Shown one piece after another: positions 8,681-18,338 of a DNA stretch of 64,000 nt; position 1 is the first letter of the stretch; every line of letters begins with the position of its first letter. The position numbers and the translations under genes are program-made. Origin of the DNA: Flavobacterium sp. JAD_PAG50586_2 (GTDB lineage: Bacteria > Bacteroidota > Bacteroidia > Flavobacteriales > Flavobacteriaceae); NCBI GenBank assembly GCA_023213215.1, contig CP096136.1:248001-312000 (forward strand). The letters run 5' to 3'. Under the pieces are notes generated by a model that did not search any database, was not told the DNA's origin, and saw only the letters and a list, made by a program, of their open reading frames with translations.

Positions 8681-10213
8681 ACGGTTCTGTAATGTAAATG
8701 GACATTAGCTCTTTAGATCGGCTTTCGATCATATCTTTGATGATTAAGACGTGACGATCAAGATCCAAAGACGACAGTCCAATAAGAGAGGCTTCCACGT
8801 GACCAAGCGCATGGTACAATCTCATAACAAGGCGCTCAGTTTCGCTCCGCTTTCTCCCAATTCGCTCACAAATCGTCTCGATGACAGCTGCATGGTCTTG
8901 AAGATGCCAACTCATTCGGTTGAGACGAAATCTAATGGTTACATCTGAGTCCTCCCACCAGCTAAACCCTGTATCAAGAACTTCATCAGAAATGGAGGAG
9001 AACTCTTGAATTAACTGATTATGCCGCTCTTCGGAAATACCCAATATTTCTTCCAACGTACCGTAGTTCCCTGGTGGCATGCCAAATTTGTCACATGTTG
9101 CCTGAATCGGGTATTCCTGTCTTTCCCATTGACCCTTCAAAGCTTGAACCGCATTACGAATAGCTGTACCATGCGCCCAAAACTCTGCCATGATGCAGTG
9201 CACGATGTTATTCCGAATAGTCCTTTGCTTGCCAAGCGAGTAATTCATATCCAAATGTTGCTTATCAATATCATGACCATTTAAGCCGAAAACAATGCCA
9301 CGAAATTGCCGGTACGACTTATGCCAAGCTCCCAAGATGCGTTGCACTTTCGTGGTTCCATGACCATTAGAAATGCGATATGCTTCAATCTCGAAGGCAG
9401 TGTCCATAAGTCCTTGGTAAATGCCAAGTATGACTTCACGTAAACAGTCAGTGTAATGCGACCAACTACCATTACCCGCTACTCCTTTCCAGTCTAACAT
9501 TAGCTCATCATCAGGAATTCTGATCAACAGACCACAAAATTTCTCAACTACTCCAGCAAGCGTGGTCTCATTAGTGGTTTTTAAAGTGAACTTGTCCTCA
9601 TCATAGGCACCATTAGAGGAGGCAACACGACACCAGTAGGTTGCTTCTTCTACGGCTATCAGCGTAGATGTAGGGTTGTCGATAATTTGCTCAAAAAACA
9701 ATTGGGCATTTGCATACTCATTATTACACAAAGCTCGTTTACCTAGACCAATGGTTAGTTGTTCACAAAACTCAGCGGGCGACAGCCCTCCTTGGTAGTC
9801 ATGATGAACTCGGGTGTAGCCCATGTCAAGCCTAGTATGGCGAGGGCTGCCCAAGAATTTATGATAAATATCTCCATTGTGAGAGATAAGCTGAATCACT
9901 TGCGACATAATGAAAATGTGACTACCCACTAATGCGCTAGTTACTGAATCCGGTTCCAGCGACTCAACATCAACCCACACGGGAATAACGCTTTCCGATA
10001 TATTTCGAAGGACATCTGCATTTTGTAGAGTTACCTGAGAAAGTTCCTTGCATCCAGGACACGACTCACTATGAAAATATATAAGGATTGGCTTTCGATT
10101 ATCAAAGGATGCTTTGATAGCCGCTTCGTATTCAAACTGAGAATACCAAATGAATTGCTTCTCTTCGAAAAGAGGTTGAATATCAACGTGACTCGGATTT
10201 TTTTATCTAACAT
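8658..10213 (-). CDS. Thioredoxin-fold protein with C-terminal DinB-like domain (one frameshift)
   Basis: The long frame (9980-8658) begins inside a domain; the missing N-terminus lies in the adjacent frame, from ATG 10213. Adding one base to the T7 run 10198-10204 joins them into about 518 aa. Residues 30-90 form a thioredoxin-like fold with the redox pair C52 PG C55 (FHSESCPGCKEL). The middle contains a TPR-like segment. The last 120 residues (MSWHLQDHAAVIETICERIG...YHALGHVEASLIG) resemble the DinB/YfiT helical bundle. It has no signal peptide, so it is cytoplasmic. It is the first gene of the minus-strand half-cluster. A role in redox or metal-dependent thiol chemistry is inference. Confidence 0.6.
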
Positions 10214-11026
10214 AATTTAATATTGTGTTTTAGTCAATCATTTCAGATAATTAATTAAGCGAAATACTATATATGCAAATTTATAAACTGTTATAAGCAT
10301 TTTTGCAACCCCCAGAACTGCGGGCTATCCTCACTTAAAATGGCACCTCTTTCCAAGGCTTATATTTGGTATAAAGATACCGTTCCAAATAAAACTACAT
10401 TGTGGTATTTTAGTTTTATTTAATACGAATAAAAACTCCACCCTACCATCAGGTAATAAAGCTATAAGGCCACCAACATTTTCTTGATATACAATCATAA
10501 ACGTAATAAAAAATTTAAATATATAATTCTTAAATTTTATATAAAATGAAAAAAAATCTGATGTAATTAAAGAATAGCACAGCATCTTTCCTTCATATTT
10601 TATTTCTTTGATTTTGAGACTGATTAAATAGGCAGGATGGTTAATGTTTTTATTTATACGCGATTTAAGTTATTAGTACATTTTTTACTAAAATTACAGA
10701 TATATTACACTAAAATTCAGTGATTTATAATTACCTAAACTACATAAAACATCATAAAAACAACAAAACAAGAGCAATATACTCGACAAAATGATCGTTA
10801 TTGCCGATTAAATGCTGTTTTCGCAGTTAATCCGAAATAGTGATTCGGCTTAATAATACACCAAGCAATAATTATGTTCAGATGTTGCCTGCAGATGATT
10901 GTTTAGTCATTTTGTCCATTATTAACTTTTTAAATGGGTAATGTATCAAATGTGTTGATAGGGTGTTTTTTACAAAAATATTATTGATAATCAATTATTT
11001 ATAATTTTATAACTATAAAATTAAAG
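10214..11026. other. AT-rich intergenic region, possible small RNA
   Basis: No convincing protein gene in about 810 bp; the 84-codon minus-strand frame at 10331-10585 has very AT-driven composition and no family signal. The region ends at a strong + strand terminator that no + strand gene upstream explains, so part of it may be transcribed as a non-coding RNA. Confidence 0.35.
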
Positions 11027-11047
11027 CAACCTTCGGGTTGTTTTTTT
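11027..11047 (+). terminator. Orphan Rho-independent terminator
   Basis: CAACC-TTCG-GGTTG with a stable UUCG-type tetraloop, followed by seven T. The nearest + strand gene upstream ends at 6497, so the terminator has no obvious protein-coding client. Confidence 0.75.
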
Positions 11048-11074
11048 ATTGTATAAACCGTTAAATCGAATAAA

Positions 11075-11343
11075 ATGGCTTTAAATGGGATTAAGTGCTC
11101 CAGATGTGTGGTAATTGTATCACATTAGTGAAGTTTGGCAAGACAAAGTCTGGAAATCAAAGATATAGTTGTAAAGTATGCAATAGGACAAGAGTTGGAA
11201 ATTATATTTATAATGCATGTAAATTGAAAAATAACGACAAAATCATATTATTAACCAAAGAAGGTAATGGTATCATAAGCACTGCCAGGATTTTAAAGAT
11301 ATCAGCAACTATTTTATTAAAAATGGATTGTTTTGATAGCTAA
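11075..11343 (+). pseudogene. Degenerate IS1-family InsA-like transposase fragment
   Basis: ATG 11075 gives MALNGIKCSRC, then the frame breaks at TGTGTGG near 11103; removing 2 bases joins it to CGNCITLVKFGKTKSGNQRYSCKVC. This is the zinc-ribbon start of IS1-type InsA proteins (CxxC...CxxC), followed by a helix-turn-helix-like segment EGNGIISTARILKISATILLK. The frame stops at 11343 with no catalytic (InsB) part. It is a dead remnant. The sequence after it, with a 12-bp tandem repeat, may be the decayed 3' end. Confidence 0.65.
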
Positions 11344-11483
11344 ATCTATACATAGGCCAATAGTAAAGGATTATTCAAATGATTGCAAAAGCATGGACAA
11401 TTCCAAGTATAAAAATGTTAAGGTACAGAAAACATAACAACAGAATTATTATCTTCACAGAGCTTAAAAACAAAGTGATGGAT

Positions 11484-11543
11484 GGTAGACCTATTGGTAG
11501 ACCTATTGGTAGACCTATTGGTAGACCTATTGGTAGACCTATT
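11484..11543 (+). repeat. Five perfect 12-bp tandem repeats
   Basis: GGTAGACCTATT repeated five times without error. Being 12 bp, the repeat keeps frame and would encode GRPI repeats in one frame, but that frame lies in a decayed mobile element. Perfect copies suggest recent slippage expansion. Confidence 0.9.
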
Positions 11544-11913
11544 CAAACCTTACGCTGTTAAGCCTTGAAAATAACAACATAATTTCCAAGGTTCGGAGTG
11601 CTTTCATCTTATTACCTATTTCCTAAATCGTTCAATTACCTAGATGTTAAATTAGAGTTGTTTTAATCGACATATTTAAGTAATACATTTGCTTTCTTAT
11701 ATTAAATTACGAACACAAAGATTATTTAACTCGTAAAAAAATATTCCAATAACAACGAATTGGCCAATAATCTTTAGTCGGAAATTCATTATAATGTAAT
11801 AATTAATTTTTATAGATGAAGAAATTACAAAACAACTTCGACTTTGTCCAGACAATAAAGGAAAATAGCATCGCATATTTAACCTAGTCATTAAATTAGG
11901 TCTAATTGAAATG
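11544..11913. other. Intergenic region after the IS1-like remnant
   Basis: No gene supported. GTTAAGCCTTGAAAATA at about 11557-11573 also occurs in the dispersed repeat at 40808, and the next 30 bp resemble 1690-1720. These shared pieces look like mobile-element ends. Confidence 0.35.
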
Positions 11914-12336
11914 TCATAGATTTTGGACTAAGGCATTTTTTTCGGAACAAACGATGTAGCAAATCTCACCTTTTACTGTCTCCCAATTTAATTTGATTAC
12001 CGCTACTTCTTGAACAAACGCTACTGCTGTGCTATAGAATTGTGTTTTTGCTTTAAATGCTTCTTCGTAAACTTCAATTTTTGTTCCGACTTCTTTAGGG
12101 TTGCCAATTAAATTAATATATGGATTTTTCTCAAATTTGATTATTGTAGGCAATGGGCCTAGTGGAGTTGATTCTTGAGAATATAGTTTATATGGATGTT
12201 CTATAAATGCAAACATACATATACTGTACGTATTAAAACTTGTTTTAATTGCTTCAATTTTCCATTGCACGGGATCAGAATCATCTGTTAATATTCCTAA
12301 ATATGACCTTATTAATTGAATTATGGATTTGCTCAT
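11914..12336 (-). CDS. Hypothetical 140-aa protein
   Basis: A soluble protein with no signal peptide and no membrane segment. It begins MSKSIIQLIRSYLG; the middle is beta-rich (WKIEAIKTSFNTYSICMFAF, GTKIEVYEEAFKAKTQFYSTAVAFV) and it ends ICYIVCSEKNALVQNL. I recognise no family. It is a single gene between the IS1-like remnant and the T9SS gene group, in a context where accessory or immunity genes are common. There is no evidence for a particular role. Confidence 0.6.
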   Translation of the reverse strand: MSKSIIQLIRSYLGILTDDSDPVQWKIEAIKTSFNTYSICMFAFIEHPYKLYSQESTPLGPLPTIIKFEKNPYINLIGNPKEVGTKIEVYEEAFKAKTQFYSTAVAFVQEVAVIKLNWETVKGEICYIVCSEKNALVQNL

Positions 12337-12443
12337 TGACTATTTCTGTGATTTAAAAGTTATTTTCAGAACTGTGATTACAGTTTTTTTTAATGAACAT
12401 AGCGTGAGTTTGATTAAAAATCCTACTGCTTTTTAAAATGAAA

Positions 12444-12465
12444 TCCGGCCAAAAATAGAGCCGGA
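12444..12465 (-). terminator. Hairpin downstream of the OmpA-family gene
   Basis: TCCGGC/GCCGGA stem with a 10-nt loop, downstream of the minus-strand genes ending at 12699. The T-tract is poor, so it is a likely but weak terminator. Confidence 0.45.
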
Positions 12466-12524
12466 CTTCACTTCAAAATTAACTTAAAACTCCTAATTTA
12501 AGTACAGAATAAGTAACCACGAAC

Positions 12525-12637
12525 TTATAACAGTACTTTCTTTTTAGCCTTATTTAACTTAGTCAATAAAGCATTTTCTTTAATTGCATCATAATTTTGA
12601 TTTGCTAAAATATTTAAAGGTTTTACACTCTCTAATC
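12525..12637 (-). pseudogene. C-terminal fragment of an unknown gene
   Basis: An open minus-strand stretch of about 36 codons without a start, ending ...ALLTKLNKAKKKVLL at TAA 12525-12527. It reads like a genuine protein end (Lys-rich helix), but the rest of the gene is missing. It may be a deletion scar. Confidence 0.25.
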
Positions 12638-12698
12638 AAATGAGTATTAGGTATAAAACAGCTACAAACAATTCACTCCCACATTCCACAAATAATTA

Positions 12699-14561
12699 TT
12701 ATTTCGTCACAATAAGGAACTCACTCCTTCTATTTTCTCCATACTGTTCCTCTGTACAAGGTTCACAGATAACTTTAGGTTGGCTCTCTCCAAATCCTTT
12801 CCCAGAAATACGCTCTTTGGTTATGCCCTTATCGATAATATACTGTACTATCGACATTGCCCTCTCGTTAGATAACTTCATATTGTACTCATTCGAGCCA
12901 CGGTTATCCGTGTGTACTTTAGCTAAAATGTTCATCTCAGAATTTGCTTTCATCACTTCTACCAATTTGTCGAGCTCAAAAGCAGCCTCTTTGGTAATAT
13001 TACTTTTATTAAATTCAAAGTAAATCTCGTTAAGTACAACTTCTGTCTGGTTTAAGGTAACGTCAATAGGTTCAAGATCAACAAATACATTTGCCTGACT
13101 ACCATTGCTAGCTGGAATTGTTGATGTACCACTACTATATTTATCTATGCTTGCCTGAAGGCCGTAAACCCTATTACAGTCTACATTATAACTTACCAAG
13201 CCTTGAGCATCTGCTATTTTAGCCTCAATTAAGTTGCTCTTATCGTCAAGGATTCCTACCCTTGCTCCACCAATTGGCTGTAATGTCTTTTTATTCCTAA
13301 CCTGTACAATCGCTTCTACTCCGCATACCGGAACTGCGCTGTAAATTTTATCCAGCCCGTCACGATTACTGGAGAAAAAACCAATATTCTTGGTACTGTT
13401 GAAGGTAAAAGCAAAGTCATCTTTAGCACCGTTCACAGGATCTCCTAGATTAATTGCATCCGCATCTTTTGAAAGATCTATTCTAAACACATCAAGTGAG
13501 CCGAAGCCTTTACGCCCATCAGAGGAAAAGTACAGCTTATTATCATCAGTGATAAACGGAAAGCTTTCCCTGCCTGACGTATTTACTTTTGGCCCTAGGT
13601 TTACCGGTTCTCCATAGCTATCGCCGTTCACATCCACTTTCCATATATCATTGCTTCCTAAAGTACCTTCCCTATCCGATGAGAAGTACAGCGTCTTGCC
13701 ATCCTTGCTTATCGATGGATTGCTCGTTGACCAGTTTTTATTGTTAAAAGGAAGGGCTTGTGCATTACCCCACTTTCCATTATTTTTCTTTGCACTAAAA
13801 AGCCATACCTGACCTACTTTTAGATTGTTTTCTCTATCCTTTTCATACTCTTTACCTTCCTTGAAACTCTCACTTGAAAAGTACATCGTTTTTCCATCAG
13901 TAGTTACTGTCGCTGGTCCGTCATGATACTTCGTATTAATCTCAGATAGAGGTGCTGGATTGCTTAAGGTACCGTCAGTATTATAGATTGAGGTGTATAT
14001 GTCCAAAAAGGGCTCTTGGTTCCAGCCATAAATCTTTCTGTCGGTGTTACGGGCACTTGCGAAGTAAAGTGTATTGTCATCAACAAGTACCGCTCCAAAA
14101 GAACCGTATTTCTTATCGTTAATATCAAGGACTTTCTCATCGAATAGTTTTGCCTGATTTCTTAATTTCGGAAGATAGTTAGGGTCTTTTTTAAAGCTAA
14201 CCGCCCTGTGGTCGTTGGGAGCCATCGATGCAAATTTCTGCATCTGGGTGTTGGAGTCCTCATAACGTCCTTCAGCTTTTAACATCTGAGCATAGCGCCA
14301 ATAAACTTCGGCATCTTGGTCAGTCTCAATCGCCTTGGCATACCATTTCACGGCTTCCTTGCTATTGAATACATTATAATAGCTATCCGCTAATTGGTTG
14401 TAGATATACGAATCTTTGCTGTCAATCTGCTGGTAGGCTTCCGCTGCTTCCACATATTCGAATCGCGCATACAATTTATCGGCTTTCCGGGTATCTTTAT
14501 TCTGCGCCATTACTGTCATAGTGAAGACGAAAAAACTAAGGGTAATATATAAATTCTTCAT
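12699..14561 (-). CDS. OmpA-family protein with TPR and WD40-like repeats (PorE-like)
   Basis: 620 aa with a cleavable signal peptide (MKNLYITLSFFVFTMTVMAQ). Residues 25-130 hold TPR units (ADKLYARFEYVEAAEAYQQ, KEAVKWYAKAIETD). Residues 150-410 are PD40/WD40-like blades with repeated LYFSSDR/MYFSSES motifs. A carboxypeptidase-regulatory-like segment follows, then a C-terminal OmpA peptidoglycan-binding domain (about 510-620, EIYFEFNKSNITKEAAFELDK, HTDNRGSNEYN, LSNERA, RSEF). This layout matches T9SS PorE-type proteins, which tether the outer-membrane apparatus to peptidoglycan. It is last in a three-gene run with PorP and a type B adhesin, 20 bp after PorP. Confidence 0.85.
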   Translation of the reverse strand: MKNLYITLSFFVFTMTVMAQNKDTRKADKLYARFEYVEAAEAYQQIDSKDSYIYNQLADSYYNVFNSKEAVKWYAKAIETDQDAEVYWRYAQMLKAEGRYEDSNTQMQKFASMAPNDHRAVSFKKDPNYLPKLRNQAKLFDEKVLDINDKKYGSFGAVLVDDNTLYFASARNTDRKIYGWNQEPFLDIYTSIYNTDGTLSNPAPLSEINTKYHDGPATVTTDGKTMYFSSESFKEGKEYEKDRENNLKVGQVWLFSAKKNNGKWGNAQALPFNNKNWSTSNPSISKDGKTLYFSSDREGTLGSNDIWKVDVNGDSYGEPVNLGPKVNTSGRESFPFITDDNKLYFSSDGRKGFGSLDVFRIDLSKDADAINLGDPVNGAKDDFAFTFNSTKNIGFFSSNRDGLDKIYSAVPVCGVEAIVQVRNKKTLQPIGGARVGILDDKSNLIEAKIADAQGLVSYNVDCNRVYGLQASIDKYSSGTSTIPASNGSQANVFVDLEPIDVTLNQTEVVLNEIYFEFNKSNITKEAAFELDKLVEVMKANSEMNILAKVHTDNRGSNEYNMKLSNERAMSIVQYIIDKGITKERISGKGFGESQPKVICEPCTEEQYGENRRSEFLIVTK

Positions 14562-14581
14562 TTCTTTATGTCGCTTTTAGA

Positions 14582-15520
14582 TTAGAAATAACGTGGAGAA
14601 CGTGATACTTTTTTCGAGAAATTTACATCAAACAAAATCATTACCTCGTGCGATGATGGGGTGGCAACTTTCAGTTCAGATACAATGTGATCGTATGCAT
14701 AGCCAATCCTCAAACTCGGGTTAATGGCATAGTTTACCATAGCTCCAAAGGAATCGTCAAGACGATAGGTCGCTCCTATCTCAAATTTGTTGAAGAACAG
14801 AAAGTTTAAAGAGCCGTCAACGGAAGGGGAAATACCGAAGGCCGACTTCAGCATAAACGAGGGTTTCATCTTCAGGTTTTCGTTAAGATTGAAAACATAA
14901 CCTCCTGTAAGGAAATAATGTGAAACTTCTGAACCAAAATTATAAGACGTATTATCAGCATTACTTCTGAAGTCAAGGTGCTTGCTCTTGAGCATATTCG
15001 GAACCGAAAGCGCTAGGTAGTACTTCTCGGTATAATAAAAGAAGCCTGTTCCTATGTTAGGGTAAGTATTGCTGATGTTCTCCTGAAAGGCAGGATCTCC
15101 AGGATCTGGGATGTAGCCATTTCCAATATCACTATAAAGGCCCACACTGTGGAAAGTTAGACCAGCCTTCAATCCAAGGGCTAATTTGTGCTCGCCACCC
15201 AGCTTTATTGTATAGGAAAAATCACCATAAATATTTGTCTCCTTAACCGGACCTATCTCATCTACGATAGCCGATAAGCCAAGGCCTACATTTCGCCCCA
15301 CAGGACTGTGTCCAGAAAAAGTCCCTGTACTCGGGGCGTCTTTAATATCAACCCACTGCTTACGGTATAAGAGACCAAAAGCTAAATTCTCTTTCGAACC
15401 TGCATACGCCGGATTGATAACGTTCATGTTGTACATATACTGCGTATAATGAGGATCCTGCTGCGCACGCGCTTCAAGCATCCCACTAAGAGCTAATGCT
15501 ACAATGTATATTTTCTTCAT
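14582..15520 (-). CDS. PorP/SprF-family type IX secretion outer-membrane protein
   Basis: 312 aa with a signal peptide (MKKIYIVALALSGMLEARAQ), followed by the family hallmark QDPHYTQYMYNMNVINPAYAGS. The rest is a run of amphipathic beta strands ending in SPRYF, with a terminal Phe typical of outer-membrane barrels. PorP/SprF proteins are needed to secrete and attach type B T9SS substrates such as SprB. It lies directly downstream of a type B adhesin gene (15641-18208), so that adhesin is the likely client. Confidence 0.92.
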   Translation of the reverse strand: MKKIYIVALALSGMLEARAQQDPHYTQYMYNMNVINPAYAGSKENLAFGLLYRKQWVDIKDAPSTGTFSGHSPVGRNVGLGLSAIVDEIGPVKETNIYGDFSYTIKLGGEHKLALGLKAGLTFHSVGLYSDIGNGYIPDPGDPAFQENISNTYPNIGTGFFYYTEKYYLALSVPNMLKSKHLDFRSNADNTSYNFGSEVSHYFLTGGYVFNLNENLKMKPSFMLKSAFGISPSVDGSLNFLFFNKFEIGATYRLDDSFGAMVNYAINPSLRIGYAYDHIVSELKVATPSSHEVMILFDVNFSKKVSRSPRYF

Positions 15521-15640
15521 ATTTGTGATTTAATTTATCTTTTATTAAGTAATGCCGGCCGCCTATCTTACTTTTGCTAATCATTTGTCCGAATAAATAA
15601 ACTTAACTTTCCTGACGGCCTAGGCAAATACTATTTAATA

Positions 15641-18208
15641 TTATCTTTTAAGCGAGAAATGAGCCCTAAATTCCCTGTTTTTACCATCTATAGTAAATGC
15701 TACCGTGAACCAGTAATCGTCAGCCGGTATCGAGTAACCGTTATAGGTTCCGTCCCACGCTTCTATTAAAGGATTTAACTGTTTGAGTAGCTTACCATAT
15801 CGATCGAAAATATATATTTTCGGATTGTTTTCCCGCGTGAAACCCCATATATTCCAGGAGTCATGATACCCGTCATTATTGGGAGTGAAATAGTGAGGGT
15901 AGTTAATAACTCTAATTTCCGTTGAAAATTCTTTCGCACATTGATCAGGATTAGGTATAAATGTATAGGTTCTTGTACCCGAAGTATTGTCAATATAAGG
16001 ATTATCCCAAATCCCCGAAATTCCATTATCTGAAACATTTGGTAATGCTTGTGATGCTATTTCACTAAAAAAATATTCTGTGATAAGATTAAATTCGGGT
16101 GTTACATTTCCTATTACCTGAATTTGTAATACTAACTGTTGTGATGTACACTGTCCAGAAGAAGGAGTGAATGTATAAGTTCGTGTTCCTATGCTGGAAG
16201 TGTTGATTATACTTGGAGACCAGCTTCCCATAACTCCGTTATCAGATATAGTTGGCAGCTGCATAGGTTGCGAGTTTAGACAATATATTTGTTGCAAATC
16301 AAAAAGCGGTGCTGTTTGATCTGCAACGTTTACTACTATCTCAAATCGTTCCGAAGCGCAGCCCAAAGGACTTACTGCTTCTACCCAATAGTGCGTATTG
16401 GTTGTAAGTTGTGGGGTTTGAAAATTATTACCTGTATAAATTGGAATTGTTGCACCTGAACTATTATACCAGTTGACTGTATTGGATGAATGTGTAGTAA
16501 CGCCTAATATAGCTGTGTTTCCTTCACAAATATTTACCGGGCTTTGAGCATTTACTGTCGGAATTTGATTAATAACCAATTGAATTTGCCGTATTACAAA
16601 ACATCCATTTCCATTCTCTATCCTTATCCATAATGTAGTAGATACAGCAGTTGTATAATTCAAAGCCAATGCATTATTTTCATCCTGTGCATCTTGTTCT
16701 GCAGCATAAAAAGTAATCGCTACCACTTCATTATTAGGATTAATTTGCGGATAGCTTTGAGTCAGGTCAAAAGTATGTTGCACCCCTGATACAAGGCAAA
16801 TCTCCTGTTGAGCATTTTGAGCATCTGGACTAGGATAAATAACAATTTGTGTTTCTGATCTATAAGTCTTACCTCCAATAATTAAGCTTAAAGTAACCGT
16901 AAAAGTACCCGAAGAAGTATAGGTATACTCAGGATTTACTTGTGTTGAAGTATTCCCGTCACCAAAATCCCAAAGCACAGTCGAGGTAACAGAGTTGCGG
17001 TTTACATGACAATAACTAAAATCTAAGGCTGTGCCTTCACAAAATTCTGTAACATCATCAACACCATTGATCAAAAGTTTTGCATGGTACAAATACGGAA
17101 TAAAATTGGGCAAACCATACGCACGTTTCCTACCTAAGAAAATACCGTCCTGCACATAACCCGGGTTATTAAAATTATTTGGAAAGTTAATAACTGAAAG
17201 GTATTTATTGTCAACAAAATTTTCTACATCGGCATAGTATATCTTACCATCCAAACCTAATTGTAAAGATCCTAACATATTGCTCACGTTTGTTGCCAAA
17301 ACCACTTCAGAATTTATTGGACCTGCAGTAAGGTCATATTTGAGGAGATTATTGGCTGTAGACGCATACAGAACAGAATTGTCCGGAGAAAACTCTACAC
17401 CATAGTATTGCCGGGGTGGCATATAAAGTATGTTCTCATTATTAAAAGTTCCATTCTCATTGTTAAAATCATATACTCTTAACCCGCCACTTTCTGAGTA
17501 AGAAGTAAAAGCTATCTTTTTTCCGTCATGTGAGGCTTTAAGAGCGCCTATACCAGTAAGCACGGAATTTGGTCCGGCAACAGTGACAACTGGATTTGGG
17601 TCAACACCAGCAGCAGTAACAGAAAAAGAGTAAAATTTGCCAAAATAATGAGTCATAACCCAATAGCCCGAACAATCAGCTTTTGCTACAGCGGTTATTT
17701 GTTCGTTGCTTCTTTGAAAACCATCTAAAGGCAACGGGGAATTTTTAACTGTTACTTCTCCGTCACTCCCTAAAGACATATCTACAATACTATAATTTAA
17801 CCCCTTCGACTGTGATCCAACTGGAGTTAATAAAAAATTCTCAATCGCGTCTGTTGTGAAAATATAATATAAATTAACATTGTCAGGAGCGGGTATAATA
17901 ATGGATGACTGTGTACTGGATAAATGCCCAAACAAGCCCGTCCCATTTGGCATTACGGCATGATTTCGTGTGTATACCGTACTTCCGTCCGTATAGAACA
18001 GTAGATTCCCTAATTCATCTGAAAAACTAGCTACACCTTCCGGCGAGACAATTTGACCATTGTTATCTACTGTAACTGTACCCGAAGTAAAATTCAATCC
18101 AGTGTTTTGCCCAAAAAACCAATGTGCCGTCTGTAATTGGCCATACGATTTATACTGTGCAAATAGTAATGAGAGAAAAGATAATGTTATACAATATACT
18201 TTGTTCAT
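15641..18208 (-). CDS. Large T9SS type B surface protein with beta-propeller, PKD and Ig-like domains
   Basis: 855 aa. A signal peptide at 1-23 is followed by a beta-propeller-like region (about 30-370, GLNYSIVDMSLG..., LGLDGKIYYAD). A PKD domain comes next (WDFGDGNTSTQVNPEYTYTSSG), then three or more Ig-like repeats (VNWYNSSG...YWVEAVSPLGC). The C-terminal type B sorting domain is at about 770-855 (YPHYFTPNNDGYHDSWN, KIYIFDRYGKLLKQ, WDGTYNG, DDYWFTV). It is probably a secreted adhesin exported by T9SS with the PorP/SprF-like protein encoded next to it. The last 85 residues are strikingly like the end of the adhesin at 61923. Confidence 0.85.
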   Translation of the reverse strand: MNKVYCITLSFLSLLFAQYKSYGQLQTAHWFFGQNTGLNFTSGTVTVDNNGQIVSPEGVASFSDELGNLLFYTDGSTVYTRNHAVMPNGTGLFGHLSSTQSSIIIPAPDNVNLYYIFTTDAIENFLLTPVGSQSKGLNYSIVDMSLGSDGEVTVKNSPLPLDGFQRSNEQITAVAKADCSGYWVMTHYFGKFYSFSVTAAGVDPNPVVTVAGPNSVLTGIGALKASHDGKKIAFTSYSESGGLRVYDFNNENGTFNNENILYMPPRQYYGVEFSPDNSVLYASTANNLLKYDLTAGPINSEVVLATNVSNMLGSLQLGLDGKIYYADVENFVDNKYLSVINFPNNFNNPGYVQDGIFLGRKRAYGLPNFIPYLYHAKLLINGVDDVTEFCEGTALDFSYCHVNRNSVTSTVLWDFGDGNTSTQVNPEYTYTSSGTFTVTLSLIIGGKTYRSETQIVIYPSPDAQNAQQEICLVSGVQHTFDLTQSYPQINPNNEVVAITFYAAEQDAQDENNALALNYTTAVSTTLWIRIENGNGCFVIRQIQLVINQIPTVNAQSPVNICEGNTAILGVTTHSSNTVNWYNSSGATIPIYTGNNFQTPQLTTNTHYWVEAVSPLGCASERFEIVVNVADQTAPLFDLQQIYCLNSQPMQLPTISDNGVMGSWSPSIINTSSIGTRTYTFTPSSGQCTSQQLVLQIQVIGNVTPEFNLITEYFFSEIASQALPNVSDNGISGIWDNPYIDNTSGTRTYTFIPNPDQCAKEFSTEIRVINYPHYFTPNNDGYHDSWNIWGFTRENNPKIYIFDRYGKLLKQLNPLIEAWDGTYNGYSIPADDYWFTVAFTIDGKNREFRAHFSLKR

Positions 18209-18338
18209 TGTTGATCGATTTTACTTTTAAAAAAGCAATTTTGTTTTTATAGAAAATGTTTGATTTGTGCAATCTTAGCCCGGTATTTGAGTGCCTAAGC
18301 AATAAAAATCATAATAGAAAGGAATGAAAATATCGTAT

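Noticed and set aside
3704-10204. Programmed -1 ribosomal frameshifting at the A-runs of the CysRS-like, JmjC and thioredoxin genes
   Set aside because: The same one-base shortfall hits unrelated genes throughout the window, including C, G and T runs, so sequence error is more likely.
10331-10585. 84-codon minus-strand frame
   Set aside because: Phe/Ile-rich composition set by AT content, no recognisable domain and no ribosome-binding site.
15775-16038. 87-codon frame within the 855-aa adhesin gene
   Set aside because: It is a shifted frame of the type B sorting domain region on the same strand.
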